DNA from: Lunularia cruciata
Lineage: Eukaryota; Streptophyta; Marchantiopsida; Lunulariales; Lunulariaceae
Length of the DNA: 64,000 nucleotides
Assembly (NCBI GenBank): GCA_948567375.1
Contig: OX419757.1
Span: forward strand, 16,754,974-16,818,973
Direction of reading: 5' to 3'
Both the position numbers and the translations under genes were made by a program. Shown one piece after another: positions 1 to 12,923 of this stretch; positions within the stretch are counted from its first letter, which is position 1, and each line of letters starts with the position of its first letter. The notes beneath the pieces are model-generated. The model saw only the letters and a list, made by a program, of their open reading frames with translations. It made no database searches and was not told the origin of the DNA.

Positions 1-2362
1 TTTAGTGGTTTCTAAAGCAAAATATTATGGTTTGTATAGATGGTACCTTCATAAAATAGATTGCTAATTTATTATCATAAATTTGTAGAGAAAGACTTGA
101 AGATGGAAGAAGAATAGATCAAAGCAATAATCAAATAGGGAAATCCAAGAGATTGTAATGATATTTGAGTCCTTAAATATAAAGATATATATCAATTATT
201 GGTTAAACTATTATATTATTATACTTATCATCCATGATGGCTTATGAAGCAAAGATATGAAATTCCAATGGAATGATAAGTATAAAGCTAAAAGTCAACT
301 TGTTTGTTATTATGGATGAAATAATCTAGAGGTTACAAGATACAAAATTACATTGTATGCTTGACTTAGATGCTCTTGTTTTTATTCCTATTGGAATAGT
401 GTTTTAATATGAGTTTGTAGATGGTCTTCACTCCACTGCCTTTGTCTCAAATAGATTAAAATTATTGAGAAAACTATTCATGTTAGTAATAAAAAGATAT
501 CTATATGTTTATGCCACTTAGGTATGGCAAGGATAGGTAAGCAACAAGGTACCAAGTACAAAGAATAAGGAAATTACCAAGAACAGACTAGTAACTAATG
601 GTCAAGAACTAACTTTACATGTGAAAGATTAGAGGGTATATTTATGGATTAGTAACTTATAATTGTGAATTTGGAAATATTTTTTTTGTCTATAAAATCC
701 ATTTCTATGGATGTTAAAGGTCAAGAGTTTAGAAACCCCTAAGGATAATAGAGGCCAACTTTATAGATATTAAGGATTTAGAGTATGAAGAACTCCAAGG
801 ATAGAAAGACAAATCATTAATGTTATTTTGCTAGATATTTGAAGATCTCTAAAATTATAAATGGAGAATTTGTTGAGGTATTGCTACCTTGATCTTGCCT
901 TTCCTATTTCATATGTAAAATCATAATTAAGAACTCTACAAGAAGTAGCTTGCTAGATAAATTATCTCGCAAAGTACATTGCCAATATATATATATATGT
1001 AATTTCTAAGGTAAGAAGGATGAGAACATCTTGGTTGGTTAAGGTGGAATGTAAGAAGATTAAGATAACATTGTTGAATTATTTGGAAATTCTTATATGG
1101 TTTTTGATTAAGTTGGCCATGTTTTGAGTTCCTAAAGAAAGTGTGAAATCTAGTAAAATTTAAACTTGAGTAGATTACATCTTTATGTAAACTATTAAAG
1201 TTTCAAGAATCAAGAATTAAGAATATAAGATATGAGAATCAAGAATTATTGGATTTGATTTCCATATCTATAGAACTCAATAATTGTTGGCTCTATGTTG
1301 TATCTCAATGCTAAAGCTCCATCTCAATAATATATCCAAAAGTTGATAGATCAAGCCTTCATATCTATAGAGATTGCTACTCTCTTTAGTTTAACTCCAA
1401 CTCATCACATAATCTTAGAGTTCTAAATATAGAAACTTCCAAATCCATTCACCACTAAAACTAAATTCTATTTGTGCATACTTGGTACTCTACACTTACT
1501 TCTCTATTTTGGTGGTACTATCCTTGGTTTTTGGTGGTATTTTCCCTAGTCCTTAATCATTTGTGCCTAGTCTAGTATTTTATCAGCAAGACTACTTTAT
1601 AGGCAAGTTGCTTGTTATGTGTATAGACCATTGACTTAGAGCACACAATGATTTGCCATCATTATTTGGATGAGTTATTAAAACTCTATGATATAAGGCC
1701 AAATTTAGCATGATCAAACAAAATGGTCAAACTATGATCAAACCAAATAGTCAAAATATAATTTGCATGAATATACTCCTTGTTTGGTAAGATTGAAAGA
1801 CTCACATAATCTTACTATCTCATGTTATCTTGGAGTGGATAAGAATACTCTTCTTCAATGTTTGTCGTGGCAGATAAATATGGCTTGAGATGTTTGTGCA
1901 TTTTTTTTATCATGCAAGTTACTAATAAAATAAATCCAAAACTAATTTCACTTATCCAGTTATTGCCAATCCACATCTCATATTATGGATATATAAGCTT
2001 ACATATAATCATATTTTGTCTCTTTTATTGCTGAAGGTAAAATTATGATGAATAAGTTTGTGGATAAATTGAGTAAGAAATTCCACTTAGCTCCTATAAT
2101 TTATATTATTAATGCTTCTCAATCTACCAATCAAACTGATGAGCTCCACTTGTATGCTACATTCTTTTATAATTGTCTTCTAAGATAACTTATATCTGAT
2201 TATAACCTCTCTTCACTATTAAGGTTTAGCAAGCATTCTAAAAGATTTTAGCACAAAATTACAATATTTAGTACTTATCACTCCAAAATATTAGTTTTTT
2301 TACATGCACTAATTATACTTAAGAAGATAGGCTTTGTACATATATATGCATCACAACAAATT
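1..2362. other. AT-rich intergenic DNA, no gene seen
   Basis: No reading frame of convincing length or recognisable protein similarity is visible on either strand. Composition is strongly AT-rich with many short direct repeats. I see no RNA gene or element boundary here until the solo LTR that follows. Confidence 0.6.
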
Positions 2363-2788
2363 TGTAACAATATGGAGTTTAGCGAGGTAGTCAGTAAGGC
2401 TAACAAAGTAAAGAATAAGCCAAATAGCCCAAAATATTCCAAAAGCATCTAGGAAGCTGCTTGGGAAGTTTCTCGACTAGCTTAACTTGCACCCCAAGCA
2501 AGTAGCTTCTAGAAGGAAGCTTATAGAAATTTCTAACTAGCTTAGCTTGAACGCCAAGTAGGCGGTGTCTATAAGGAGGCTTCTTGAGAAGCTTCTTGGT
2601 TAACTTGGCTTGCACTCTAAGAGAACGGCTAAAGGAAGCCTCTTGAGAAGCTTCTCAAGGGCCTTGTATGCTACTTATAAAAACCAAAGCCAAAGCTCAT
2701 GCTAGGCATTTGGAGTTTTCACACATTCAAGTGTCCCAATGTGAGTTTCCATTCTTCTATTTCTCTCCTCGTGCTTGATCTTTTACAA
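2363..2788 (+). mobile_element. Solo LTR of family A
   Basis: A 426-bp block starts TGTAACAATATGG and ends CTTTTACA. It aligns throughout with the 5' LTR of the family A element at 17027-17434. It is flanked on both sides by AAATT (2358-2362 and 2789-2793), a perfect 5-bp target-site duplication. No primer-binding site or internal region follows, so it is a solo LTR left by LTR-LTR recombination. Several short palindromes of the AAGCTTCTTGAGAAGCTT type lie inside it. The short frame antisense to it is not a gene. Confidence 0.85.
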
Positions 2789-5108
2789 AATTAAAACTCT
2801 CCATTTTATCACAATTAAAACATTTGCTTTGTAGATTTACAAATAAGCATCACACTAATTACAATATTATATATATAAAATTATAGAGCCTATATCCAAC
2901 AAGTCCAAGTAAGCAAGTACAATTTTCTCTATTTTCTTAATTGTGATCAAGTCATCAAGACATTCTTAATAATGCTTTTGCTCCTTTATCTTCTATTTCT
3001 CCAGTACTTCTAATTTCTTATCCACTTTATCTCTTCTTCTCAATAAACCAAAGTTTGTCTTGTAGGGTTCAAGATGAAAAGATACACATACTTATGATCT
3101 ATCTTTTTTTATCTTTGATTATAAATTACACTAAAGTTATAATCTTCTCTTATCCCTTGATACTTAAGTTTATAAACTAGCTTCAATTGGATTTGCATAT
3201 TATATATCCTCAAATTTATCTATCTTTTTGCTTACTTACTTAAGCTCGATAAGTATATTTGTATTGTTCTATCTATTATATTCTCAAATTAAAACTTGGA
3301 AATGTTTTCCTAACCAAATAAAACCCCTAATTATAATCATTATTAAGTATTATAAAGAGTATGAAGTGAATAAGAATCATGATGGATACAAGGTCAAGCA
3401 ATCTTTATCAAACATGTGATTGATCATAACTCTGATTAACATATGGAGTACACAGTTATATAGAAATAACTCATACTTCATGATACATGAATACATACTA
3501 CTTCATTGTCTTCTCAATGCTAAAGAGACTTTCCATAAGTTCGAAGCTACATAGTATGAAGCATATATCACTTGAAACTACATAATATGATGTATACATC
3601 ATTGATCATTGAATAATGGAAGATAAATAGATAATACTAAAATTTTTTTCATATAAATCACTAGATAACAAAAAGATTCAATAAATTTTTCAAACAACAT
3701 ATAAGGAACTTACTAAGCATGTCTTAATTTAGTTAGGTACTCATGAACCTTTTATATCTTTTATATAGACATGTGTTGTAAAATATATAAATATATAAAT
3801 ATGTTGATTCTGATTGGTTACCTCATTATACCACTACTTTAATTTTAAGACTACCAATCCTATGTTTTAGTCAAGGATGAAATTACCAAGCCTATGTTTT
3901 AGTAACATAAACCTCGTTCCATAGAGGTAAAATCTATGTCCTTTGCACTTTAATTGGACCATATGTTGCAAAAAAGAGAGCTTGCAAATTATCAATAATA
4001 TAGTTCCGTACATTTTCTTGCATATCCAGTTCACTATCCTCCTCTCTTGCTCCATTATGTGTGCCTTCAATCAAATTCAACCCAACTATTTCATTCGGAA
4101 TCAACCAACCAATAAGGATCAACCTAGCCATTGGGGTGTCAATCTAACTACTGCCTAAATAAAATATAATGCTTAAAATATAATGCTTAAAATATAAAAT
4201 ATAATGCTTAAAATCCACCTAATCCTTTTTATTTATGAATAAAATTTCATTATATGGTGAGAATGATTGTATTTTTACTTTGACTTAAAAACCCAATAAA
4301 ATATTATTAAAGTTGTCTTACATATACAACATAAAATATGCATAAATATCTATATTGAAAAGAAAAGATATAGAGAAACATAAGCAAAAAGTGATGCCAT
4401 CATGGAGAACGATTGCCAAGTTTCAAGAGATAATTTAGGATTGTAACCTTTAATTAAGATAGATCCATATCTTTTGGAAAAGTATTTACACTTATCTTAT
4501 AAGGTTTATTTTGGAAGGTTTTTATTACAAAACTATCTATTTACAAGTACATTTAATCATTATCTCATATGAGTACGTTTAATCATTATCTCATATGAGG
4601 AGCAAAGTTAGTATATATTGTATTTTTTTAATACACTATGTGTATTCCTAGAGATATTTGATAAGACAAAAATATAAATACTTGATAAAAAAATATAGCT
4701 ATTACTATCCTATGAAAGCTTATTACTTAATAATTACAGCTGCAATGTTTGAGTATTGATAATCAATGCAATACTTAAGTCTTAGATATTTTGAAATAAA
4801 GATCAAGATCATAATCAATCCCACTCATTTGTGGTGTTAATTATGTATAAATATATTATAATTTTAGTATTGATTTGTTTGGTTTATAATATTCATCTTA
4901 TTTGATAATCCTAGCGTAGAAAAATTTAGAACTTAACTTTACAATATTCCTTGTTTTATGAATTCAAGATTGTTGGTCATCAAACGGATAAATTCCTCAT
5001 ACCTTATTTAATAGATTCTCTCTAATGATTCCAATGTTGTATTCAACCTTTCATAAAGCTCTAATAAGTATAATTTTATTTGATATTTTTAATAAAAGTA
5101 GAAAATTT

Positions 5109-5110
<2 letters not shown>
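2789..5110. other. AT-rich intergenic DNA, no gene seen
   Basis: Only short chance frames occur here (for example near 3228 and 3943), rich in Ile, Leu, Tyr and Lys as expected from AT-rich noncoding DNA. No domain, RNA gene or element end is recognised. Confidence 0.55.
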
Positions 5111-5152
<42 letters not shown>

Positions 5153-5156
5153 AAAA
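5111..5156. repeat. (AT)n microsatellite
   Basis: About 23 uninterrupted AT dinucleotides. The length is likely to vary between individuals. Confidence 0.95.
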
Positions 5157-6110
5157 CAGAAACACTCCTTTGAAATTTTTATTAATTCTTTTAATTTTTT
5201 ATCCAACCAATAAAAGAAAGGAATCATCCTTCTATATTAAAGATAAAAATAAAAACTTATATTATCACTTCCTTGATTTAAAACTTATCCTTCCTTTCAT
5301 TTTCCTTTTATGGAGAGGTAATTTATTGATGGATATAACATTGACACTCTTTCATATCCAAGATACTACTCTTGAACATGAAATGAAACCCTTCAAAATA
5401 CTACTCTTGTAAACTGTTTGACATTTATTTATAGCAACATATTTTAGGTAATAATCATCGGGAGAACAGGCGACCCATCAAGCCGAACAAGGGCGAGACA
5501 AAAGAGGTAAAAGAGGGTTAAGCCCCATTCGTATCGATAATCATCGGGATAGTATAGATAAGTCCTTTTTCGCTCGAATATCACCGTGGAGACAAGAACG
5601 TAAGGAGTAGATGTGTTTTAGTATGTTGTAGTTGTGTTGGTTTGTTTTTCTAGTTCATTGGTCTCCATATCTTCTCTTTGATTTCTACCATAGCTCATTG
5701 ATTATGAAGGTTGCTTTGTTGCTTTGCTATGTTGGTGCATCGGTAATCATTTTGTGTGCTTCATAACCATCATTGTAGATTGATGAAAATGGTTGGTAGA
5801 TTTAGGGTTGCAAAATGGTTGCTTCATGATGTTTCTCATGGTGATTCTTGTGTCTTAATGGTAAGGAGGTGCTATTTCAAAATTATCCTTACTTACTTAT
5901 TTGTAATATGTGTCATATGGCTTGATTTTTATTGCTACAAAAGAATCATACCTCCTTTTATTAAATGGAGAAATTTCCTTAAGCTGAATTTTGTTTAACA
6001 TAACAATTCATTTGAATATATTGATGTGATGTATATGTAGTAGACTAATAAAATATTTTTTTTATCTTTACTCTTGGTTGATGTTTGATTGGAACTATTA
6101 ATTCTCATTG
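5157..6110. other. Intergenic DNA, no gene seen
   Basis: No supported coding sequence. A short GC-richer patch near 5450-5590 has no recognisable identity. Confidence 0.5.
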
Positions 6111-6132
6111 CTAAACCCTAAACCCTAAACCC
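6111..6132. repeat. Short interstitial plant telomere-type repeat (telo-box array)
   Basis: Three consecutive CTAAACC-type heptamers, the complement of the plant TTTAGGG repeat, lie about 620 bp upstream of the start codon of the CIA30-like gene. Telo-box motifs (AAACCCTAA) are known promoter elements of plant housekeeping genes, so this could be regulatory; it could also be a relic of telomere-mediated repair. Confidence 0.7.
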
Positions 6133-6550
6133 ATTGCCCTGAATTATACGAGAATACACACTAGTTCATGGAGATGATGGGAGAAGGGGCACGCACTTAA
6201 AAGATAGACTTATGTGAACTGTTAAGTTGAAATAATATGGATACAAAGAGCTTCTTGTATTTATCTAGGTCTATAGAAAGTCTATTGCCTTATCGATAGT
6301 TACCGGTGAACTTTTGGGTAAGACCGATTGGGTGTAAGTTCTACTTGGATCTGAATTATATTTCCATGTTTAGCATTGACGGATGCAGTTCATCAAGAGT
6401 TAAAACTGTAGTTGTCATGTTTAATTACCTGCTTGCCGAACATTTGTCAACCGCTGACTCCAAAATCAGATGAAAGTTAATTTAACTTAGGGTTAATTGC
6501 GTTTATTAAGCAGGGAAGAGTTTCATAAGTGAAGGAGAGTTGCAGAGGAG

Positions 6551-6744
6551 CAGGGGAGGCGAAAAAACAGATTGAATGACGAATTGAGGCAGTGATTGAT
6601 CGCAAAACTTCTCAACGAGGAAGTGCGTGTGTAGGAGCTTTTCCATTCAGGGGAGGCGAAAAGATAGATTGAACCACGAATTGAGGCAGTGATTGATTGG
6701 AAAACTTCTTAACGAGAAAGTGCGTGCATCGGAGTTTTTCGATT
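6551..6744 (+). repeat. 97-bp tandem duplication upstream of the CIA30-like gene
   Basis: Two adjacent copies, 6551-6647 and 6648-6744, both begin CAGGGGAGGCGAAAA and agree at most positions. The second copy ends ten bases before the start codon at 6755. The duplicated block therefore probably covers 5' UTR and perhaps core promoter. Both copies contain GAATTGAGGCAGTGATTGAT. Confidence 0.85.
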
Positions 6745-6754
6745 CTGGAAGGTC

Positions 6755-9580
6755 ATGCTTCGGCAATTCATTCAATCGTCTCTTCGAGTAACTCGTCGCG
6801 GTTCGTGTTGTGTCTTTGTAATTGCTGTCTCCTAATTTCTGCTCACGCTCCTGGGTGTATGTATAAAGGGGCTTTTAATCATAAAGATTCAGGATGAATT
6901 TCTCCGGATCGTGCGTGTTGTTCTGCCAAGTCTGTTTGTTGATTGACACCAGGCTTTCTTTCGTCGCTGCAGCATTAGCATGGAACATAAAAGATCTCAG
7001 CCCTCCGGCAGAGCAAGTTCTTTTCAGATTTGCCACAGCGGAAGACGTGAGCGAGTGGGATGTATACTCCGACGGGGTGCATGGCGGTTCGTGACCTTAA
7101 TTTTGACTGAAGTTCTGCTTTCTCAATGATCTCTGTATCTCCCCCTCGGCCATGTCGTTTTCGTAATGAAGGAGTTCGATTTTGAGTTACCAGTTTCTTC
7201 TCAAGAGGTCAGCTATTGCTTAAATTCAGCAGCAAGTATGCGGAGTTTCAACTGCTCCTGTATGGCTCTTCAAGGTGCAGAGACTAATCATTAATGTGCG
7301 TTTTCTTTCAACTTCAGGTTTGTCGTCTGCAATATTGAAGCCGATTGAGAACGACGGCGAAATAGGTAATGTAGTCCTTTAACCACGTGGATTGAACAAA
7401 CGGATGCAACCTGGTACTGCACATATCTAGCTCAGAGTAGTTTCTGGTAACCCTGAGTCAAGTAGAAGTTCACCACCGCCAGACTGCCCATTGACCACCT
7501 GCGACGTAAACTTGCACTTCTGGCCTTTGTCATTTATAAATAGCCATAAATTTTCTAAGTGGAGGTAGCTGATTTATCAAAAAACTTGATATTGAGCAAA
7601 TCATTGGTATAAGTTGATTGGAAGCTTTTCAGCTGCTTTAAACCTCGACCTTACTCAGGAATAGTGCTCCCATAGGCCTAATATGTCCTACATACTAGCT
7701 CCTGATAGTCACCTCTTCCTTGTACACTGATGCTTAGTTCACCGTGCTCTCTTTTGCATGTGAAGCTGATGGGCTAGATATGCCGGAAATTGAAGATAAT
7801 CCTATCTCATTGAATTTTTCCGGGCAATCCTTGTGAATTAGATACTGAAATAAACCAAAAACTTTGTCGCTGCGGAAGAGTGCTGGATATGCGTGTCGCC
7901 ATTGTGAGTTGCCATTCTGGGACAAAGTTCCTGAAAGTTGATGGAATGTACATTATTAACATTGCTCTTATGTGCGAAGGGGTTTTCAGTGGTACATTAT
8001 CGTTGGATTTAGATGATGAGGCACCAGCGAGGCTGAAAAGAAGTGGTTTTGCGGGCATGCGCACTATAGAGGTAATGTGCCCACGTCCGTATTCGAACTT
8101 TACAGCTCCCGAACAACATTTCATTTGACTAGAAACCGATCATTTGACTCTCAAACAAAAGCAAAGTGTAGTCGAACAGACATTCTGGAGGTCTTGCTCG
8201 ATAAGAACCACATTTTTTGGAAAGTGGAGGTTTTGAAGGTTCTTTCTTGTTGTCCTTTCTGATCAGGATAAACAAAATCTCGATCTGGAGCCCTTTGACA
8301 CACTTGCGTTTAAGGTCAAAGGCGATGGGCGCGTCTACATCTCAAGTGTAAGCTTTACTCTAGAATCAAAGTGCATCGTTTAGATGCTACAAGAGGCCAC
8401 CTTCTCGAACATTCCATGCATGAATCTTCAAGGAAGTTCTTCTTTATTCGGGCCAACTGAGGAGCAAACAATGAAGATTATTATATGCCGCTAGTTTCTC
8501 CGTTCCTTCTGTTCTTCTCAGGAAGGGGATTTTGTTTTCCGAAAACTATGGTCCATAGTTCCTCTAGCTGAGTACTTTTGACATTCATATTCTGGGATTC
8601 AACTTTAGTAGCTACAGGAAGAATCTCATGCATTACAGACGCCTTTTGAGTACATGGGCGGCTGATATGGGCCAGGTATCTGGGATGTGAACAACTTTGG
8701 TTTTTACTCCTGAGTACCTAGTCAGTGGACCTCAAGCACGTATTTAAAAGACCTTCATACTATGTTATTAGCTTGATTTATCTCACTAACTTGACTTCGC
8801 TACATGCTTGCATCTCTCAAACATTGCTTGGTAACGCATTCCATCGCTGTAATCCTTAATGGGCTTTCCTGAAACTCACTCAAGATTTGTTTGTCGCCTT
8901 CTTTTTTCCTTTCTGGCCAGTCCCAGTTCTGATCTTCGTCTTCTTTCCTTCTTCCTTCTTCTTCCCCCCGGAGGACCTCTGTCGTCGTACAGTTTATTGA
9001 GCACAAGACTGACAGGCTTTATTTTTCGTACAATGGCAGCTTCGAACAGAAAATTGGGTAATGGGACCCGTCGATGCCAAGTTCAATACATGGCAGGCCT
9101 ATTTGTTTGCACCAAAGGATGAGTGGTGTACAGTTAAGGTAAAATTTCGGCTCCTTTCTTTGTTGAGTAGTTGCATTCAAATTTATTTGGTAGAATACTT
9201 AACATTTTGCTGCTATTAAAAGCTTCAGTAAGATCTGCTGAATGCAGAACCGAGATTCGTGATACCTTGAAATCTTTAGGGAGTGTACCTACATCATTGA
9301 TCACAGATATTCAAACTGTAGAGAGTTTGTCAGTGCCACTGTGTCGCGCCTTGAAGCTACAGATTATCACCCGTTTGTTATTTGCCAGGTACCTCTCAAT
9401 CGTTTTTTGCCCACATGGAAGGGGAAGATTTTACCTACGAACCATGAAATGAATCTTGCCCGCATCACGGGCCTAGGAATATCAACAACAGTGGAAGGAG
9501 GTCCAGAAGGAGCCATCTCAGGACCCGGTACGTTTAGACTAGAGTTAGAATGGATCAAGGCTATTCGAAGTGATAGTTGA
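6755..9580 (+). CDS. CIA30-like protein (NADH:ubiquinone oxidoreductase intermediate-associated family), seven exons
   Basis: CIA30-family proteins assist assembly of mitochondrial complex I; the plant homologue is a short stand-alone CIA30 domain. I assign coding exons 6755-6800, 6973-7086, 7318-7365, 7980-8071, 8267-8347, 9040-9138 and 9389-9580, all with GT donors and AG acceptors. They join in phase to 672 nt, or 223 residues. The plant homologue as I recall it is of similar size. Recognisable stretches in order are RRALAWNIKDLSPP, SEWDVYSDGVHGGLSSA, VFSGTLSLDL, RSGFAGMRTIE, FKVKGDGRVYISS, RTENWVMGP, NTWQAYLFAPKDEW, FLPTWKGKIL and LELEWIKAIR. The N terminus (MLRQFIQSSLRVTRR) is Arg/Ser/Gln-rich without acidic residues, as expected of a mitochondrial presequence. 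An alternative start at 6894 would give an unrelated leader and is less likely. No exon shows a stop or frameshift. The exact splice sites are inferred by eye. Confidence 0.88.
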
Positions 9581-11245
9581 CGCAGTTCCAATTGAGGCTA
9601 GTCACGCACTCAAGCAATCCATATTTGGCACTGTTCATTTGGAGCGGACGTTGCTTTTACACGAGGAAAAGACGACAGTAGGCTGACGTCTGTCGATCAT
9701 GAAAGAGGAGATGTCACTTAGAACTAAAAATAAAAAATCGGTTTGTATCTCTACTCTGTTTTACGCAGAATGGAATGTACCGTTGACTGACTATTGTAGC
9801 CTAGTTGCACTCTCAAAAGAAGTAGTTTCTTCTCGCGCATGCCGAGTGTGTGATATGCCAATACAGTATTGTGGCCGTCGCTGAATCGCGACGCAATTAT
9901 GTTTGAAACTATGAAGAAGCAAGCACAAGGTACTGTGGAGCAAGCAACTGTGCTATTATCGTCCTTTAATGTGAATATGCGCTATCAATTACACCGGAGC
10001 CCTTGCTTAGCACTCAGCTTAAAGCAACGGATAAACCAAGAAAAAGGTGATGACAATAGCACCTTTGGTGGTTTCTGTGTATAATCAAAGAGGACGACTG
10101 GTGTGGATATACAGACTGGCAAGTCAAAGTCAAATCTCGTTTACCTTCAGGTCACAACGAGAGTTTCAATCCGTTCCGCTAGAAGTCTAATTCAAGACTT
10201 GGAGTTGAACCTGCCTTTTCAGGGTTAGATTGTAAATCAGTCCGCCGCCAGTCCCCTTGACATCATTTGGCAATTGACCCGAGCAGCAGGGTAGATAAGG
10301 TTCTCCATCTTCACTTGGGTTGCTGACCTAGCCAGCTACACACTCGAGTTAAATGGACAATGTGTAGTTGCAGGTTCAATTCAAGCAAGATGGGAAATAT
10401 TGCCGGCCTGCTTTGACCGGGTCAATTGTCAAATTTTCTCAAGGGGACCACTGAAGGACTCATTTAGCGATTGGTTAGATGACACAGTTCGAAAGCAGAA
10501 CTTACACGGATTTCCTTTTTCTAGCAAGAAAGATAAAACACGGCAGCAGACCACTTACAGTCTACTTATATGATCCGTGTAGACAGTTGAAAGGCTAACT
10601 CACACCTCATGATGCTCGAAAGTAGGACTCCCATGGATTTCCTTTCTCCGACAAGAAAGATACATCGCGGCAGGAGACCGAATGAGAAGTCCAGAAAACT
10701 TAGGTACCAGATGGACAGCTGCAATTATTCCTAAATGAAACCAGCGGGCTTCTTCCTCTTTTTTTTCTCTTTCCATTCTTGGCCAAAACGGGATTAACAG
10801 TATTGCGGTCATCCATCTCGGGATGCCAGCTCTTCCTTTACATTAGTGTACAACTCCCACATTTGGGATTGGTCACATGTTCCTCGTAGCGCACACATGT
10901 GATGAGAGTTCCTTGCTTGAACTTCCTGAACCGGACCACTTAACTATGTGAATGGGTACATTCCCAGTCCATGCTGCAGGTGGGTGAGGTTTTCTGCAGT
11001 TTTCACCACCACCCAAGAGACAGAGGCATAGTCGGAGAAAAATCAAATCGTCTCTGACCTTCTGTGTCGTTACGGTAGCCAAACAATCTACACAAGCGTG
11101 AAGAAACTGCCTCGAGTACTAAGAGTAGAACAAAAATTCAATCACTCCTGCCCTCCAGTCTCCTTCGTACACATACACTAACCCTAATCAGATCAGACTT
11201 GTGGAACTATCAAAATCTGGGTGGTGGTGAAAACTGGATTAGATG
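9581..11245. other. Intergenic region between two host genes, no gene seen
   Basis: This holds the 3' flanks of the CIA30-like gene (+) and the SnRK1-beta-like frame (-), which converge. Frames present are short and unrecognised. Two imperfect copies of a segment containing GGATTTCCTTT...ACAAGAAAGATA lie near 10508-10552 and 10634-10682, suggesting a local duplication of about 126-bp spacing. Confidence 0.5.
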
Positions 11246-11890
11246 TCAGCTCTTGGTATTAACCGGTTTGAACAAAACGACTGTCACAAACTTCTTCCGA
11301 TAACGATGTGTGAGTCCCAAAGTGAGGACCGATGAGACAGAAGAGTTTCGTCTATCCACATAAGTATGGTTCAAAATCACATGCTGTGGCCGTGATAGGG
11401 TTCCATGGATCGGCTCATCTCGAGGAGGCGAGGCATTCAACAAAGTCAGATGCAAATGCGGAGGCACCATGGGAGGCTCTTTGGCAAAGTCCTCCGGACC
11501 AGGCAGAGCATCATCCCCGTAGCTCGAGTCGGGAGACGGAGGAGGTCCAAATGCTGCTATACCATCCAAGTCTTCTGGCACATAATCTTGCACATCCAGC
11601 ACGTTATTCACATTTCCCATCTCGTCATAAATCGCGGGCAAGTCCACCGCATAGCTCCACTCCCCGTCCACGATGAATTTATACTGGTACACCCCGCTGG
11701 CCAGAATTTTCATAATCATGAATTCCTTTCCCACTTTCTGTAACGGTTCTCTTTTACTCCAGTTGTCCCACGATCCTTCCACGGACACATCGGTCCCATC
11801 ATGACTCCACACAATCATCGTTGGAATCCCCTTCTCCTCCACAGTTCCCTGTGTAAACCTATACAATCCCGGCTCATACCCCAGTGTCAT
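11246..11890 (-). CDS. SnRK1/AMPK beta subunit (AKIN-beta-like), single exon
   Basis: The 214-residue frame has the two hallmark domains of the beta subunit, the scaffold of the SnRK1 energy-sensing kinase. A family-48 carbohydrate-binding/KIS domain spans about residues 21-100 (VEGSWDNW at 37-44, [12 protein letters not shown] at 67-78, [11 protein letters not shown] at 96-106). The C-terminal ASC domain spans about 135-210 ([34 protein letters not shown]). Plant beta1/beta2 proteins usually have a longer N terminus with an MGN myristoylation site; here only about 20 residues precede the binding domain. An in-frame TAG lies 15 bases upstream of the ATG, so any longer N terminus would need an upstream exon, which I cannot find. 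Plant homologues usually have introns in this stretch, so the lack of introns is odd and fits a retrocopy, though the frame is undamaged. Confidence 0.85.
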   Translation of the reverse strand: MTLGYEPGLYRFTQGTVEEKGIPTMIVWSHDGTDVSVEGSWDNWSKREPLQKVGKEFMIMKILASGVYQYKFIVDGEWSYAVDLPAIYDEMGNVNNVLDVQDYVPEDLDGIAAFGPPPSPDSSYGDDALPGPEDFAKEPPMVPPHLHLTLLNASPPRDEPIHGTLSRPQHVILNHTYVDRRNSSVSSVLTLGLTHRYRKKFVTVVLFKPVNTKS

Positions 11891-12088
11891 CCTCCTCCTC
11901 CACCACTACCTCCTCGAAAATTTTTCAGATACCCACAACCGAATTGTTTCCTTTACCCTTCCCTTTCAATTCCTCTGCTGCTAGCACCACATTTGTGGAG
12001 AACAGCCGACGTTCTCCTCTCCGTTTCTCGACCTGTCAAAATTTCTCCACTCCACAGTTTCTTCCTTTCTCTCTCCACCCTAAACTCC

Positions 12089-12104
12089 TCTCTCTCTCTC
12101 TCTC
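12089..12104. repeat. (TC)n microsatellite upstream of the SnRK1-beta-like frame
   Basis: Uninterrupted TC repeat, read as GA repeat on the strand of the SnRK1-beta-like gene, about 200 bp upstream of its ATG. GA/CT repeats are common in plant 5' UTRs and core promoters, so it plausibly belongs to that gene's leader. Confidence 0.8.
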
Positions 12105-12109
12105 AATCT

Positions 12110-12923
12110 CTCTCGGCATTTAAGACTCCTCCACTTTAAACTACATTCTTCACCTCTTTCTCCCGAAGAATGTTCTCTCTGTCTATCTGTGTGGCATCGT
12201 TCGACTCGCTATTCAGTGCCCTCATGTATGCGCTAATATCCACAATGACATCATCTTGCTATCTTTATCTCCTGATTTTACTCCCCGAGTCTTTGACTTC
12301 TCTTCTTCGTGCTCACGTGCACGCATCCTTCCTAACCTCTCGAGGAGGAAAATAATGTGCGCAGCTCTGATTCCTTCTTACTACACTTACGAATTCATTT
12401 TGTTGATTGTTTACGTTAAGTGCTTGCACTGTACGTCGTTATCTTCATGGGTTTTGCCGTCTCTGCAGCTGTTCTTTCGTCCTCGAGAGGTTATGTTCTA
12501 TCTAATACTAAACGGAAATTGCTCCCCAACAGCTCTTATCTACATATTTTCACGAATACATGCTAATTTAGTTCATGCACGATTGTCGGAGAACTTTATA
12601 CCGTGACTCCACTACAACATTTATTGACAAAGATCCATTGGAAATCCTCATATGATACAGCTCAACGGCCACCAAAGCAATACTTTAATCAAAAACCATG
12701 TTCAACGAACTCAATCTCAAAATATCTCTCTCTTTAGACACAGTTACATTCTTTGTATCAACCTACATTACGTTGTGTTCACAGATAACTATGGGAAGCA
12801 CCGGTCAAAAGAAAACCTTCAAAGCTTAGAGATAGATTTAGACAGTCATCCAAACTTGGCACTTCGATTCGACTTAATTAATCAATGGAAAGTGTAACAA
12901 AGCGGCAAGACATGGGTTCATGG
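12110..12923. other. Intergenic DNA, no gene seen
   Basis: Frames at 12256-12606 (+) and 12652-12897 (+) show no recognisable domain. This is probably upstream flank of the SnRK1-beta-like gene. Confidence 0.45.

Noticed and set aside
7734-8128. Minus-strand frames opposite the CIA30-like gene
   Set aside because: They are antisense to exon 4 of a gene with convincing family similarity and consistent splice phases.
11332-12139. Several plus-strand frames, one Ser/Pro-rich and resembling a transit peptide
   Set aside because: They are shadows of the SnRK1-beta-like frame and its CT-rich leader; the Ser-rich text comes from the TC repeat.
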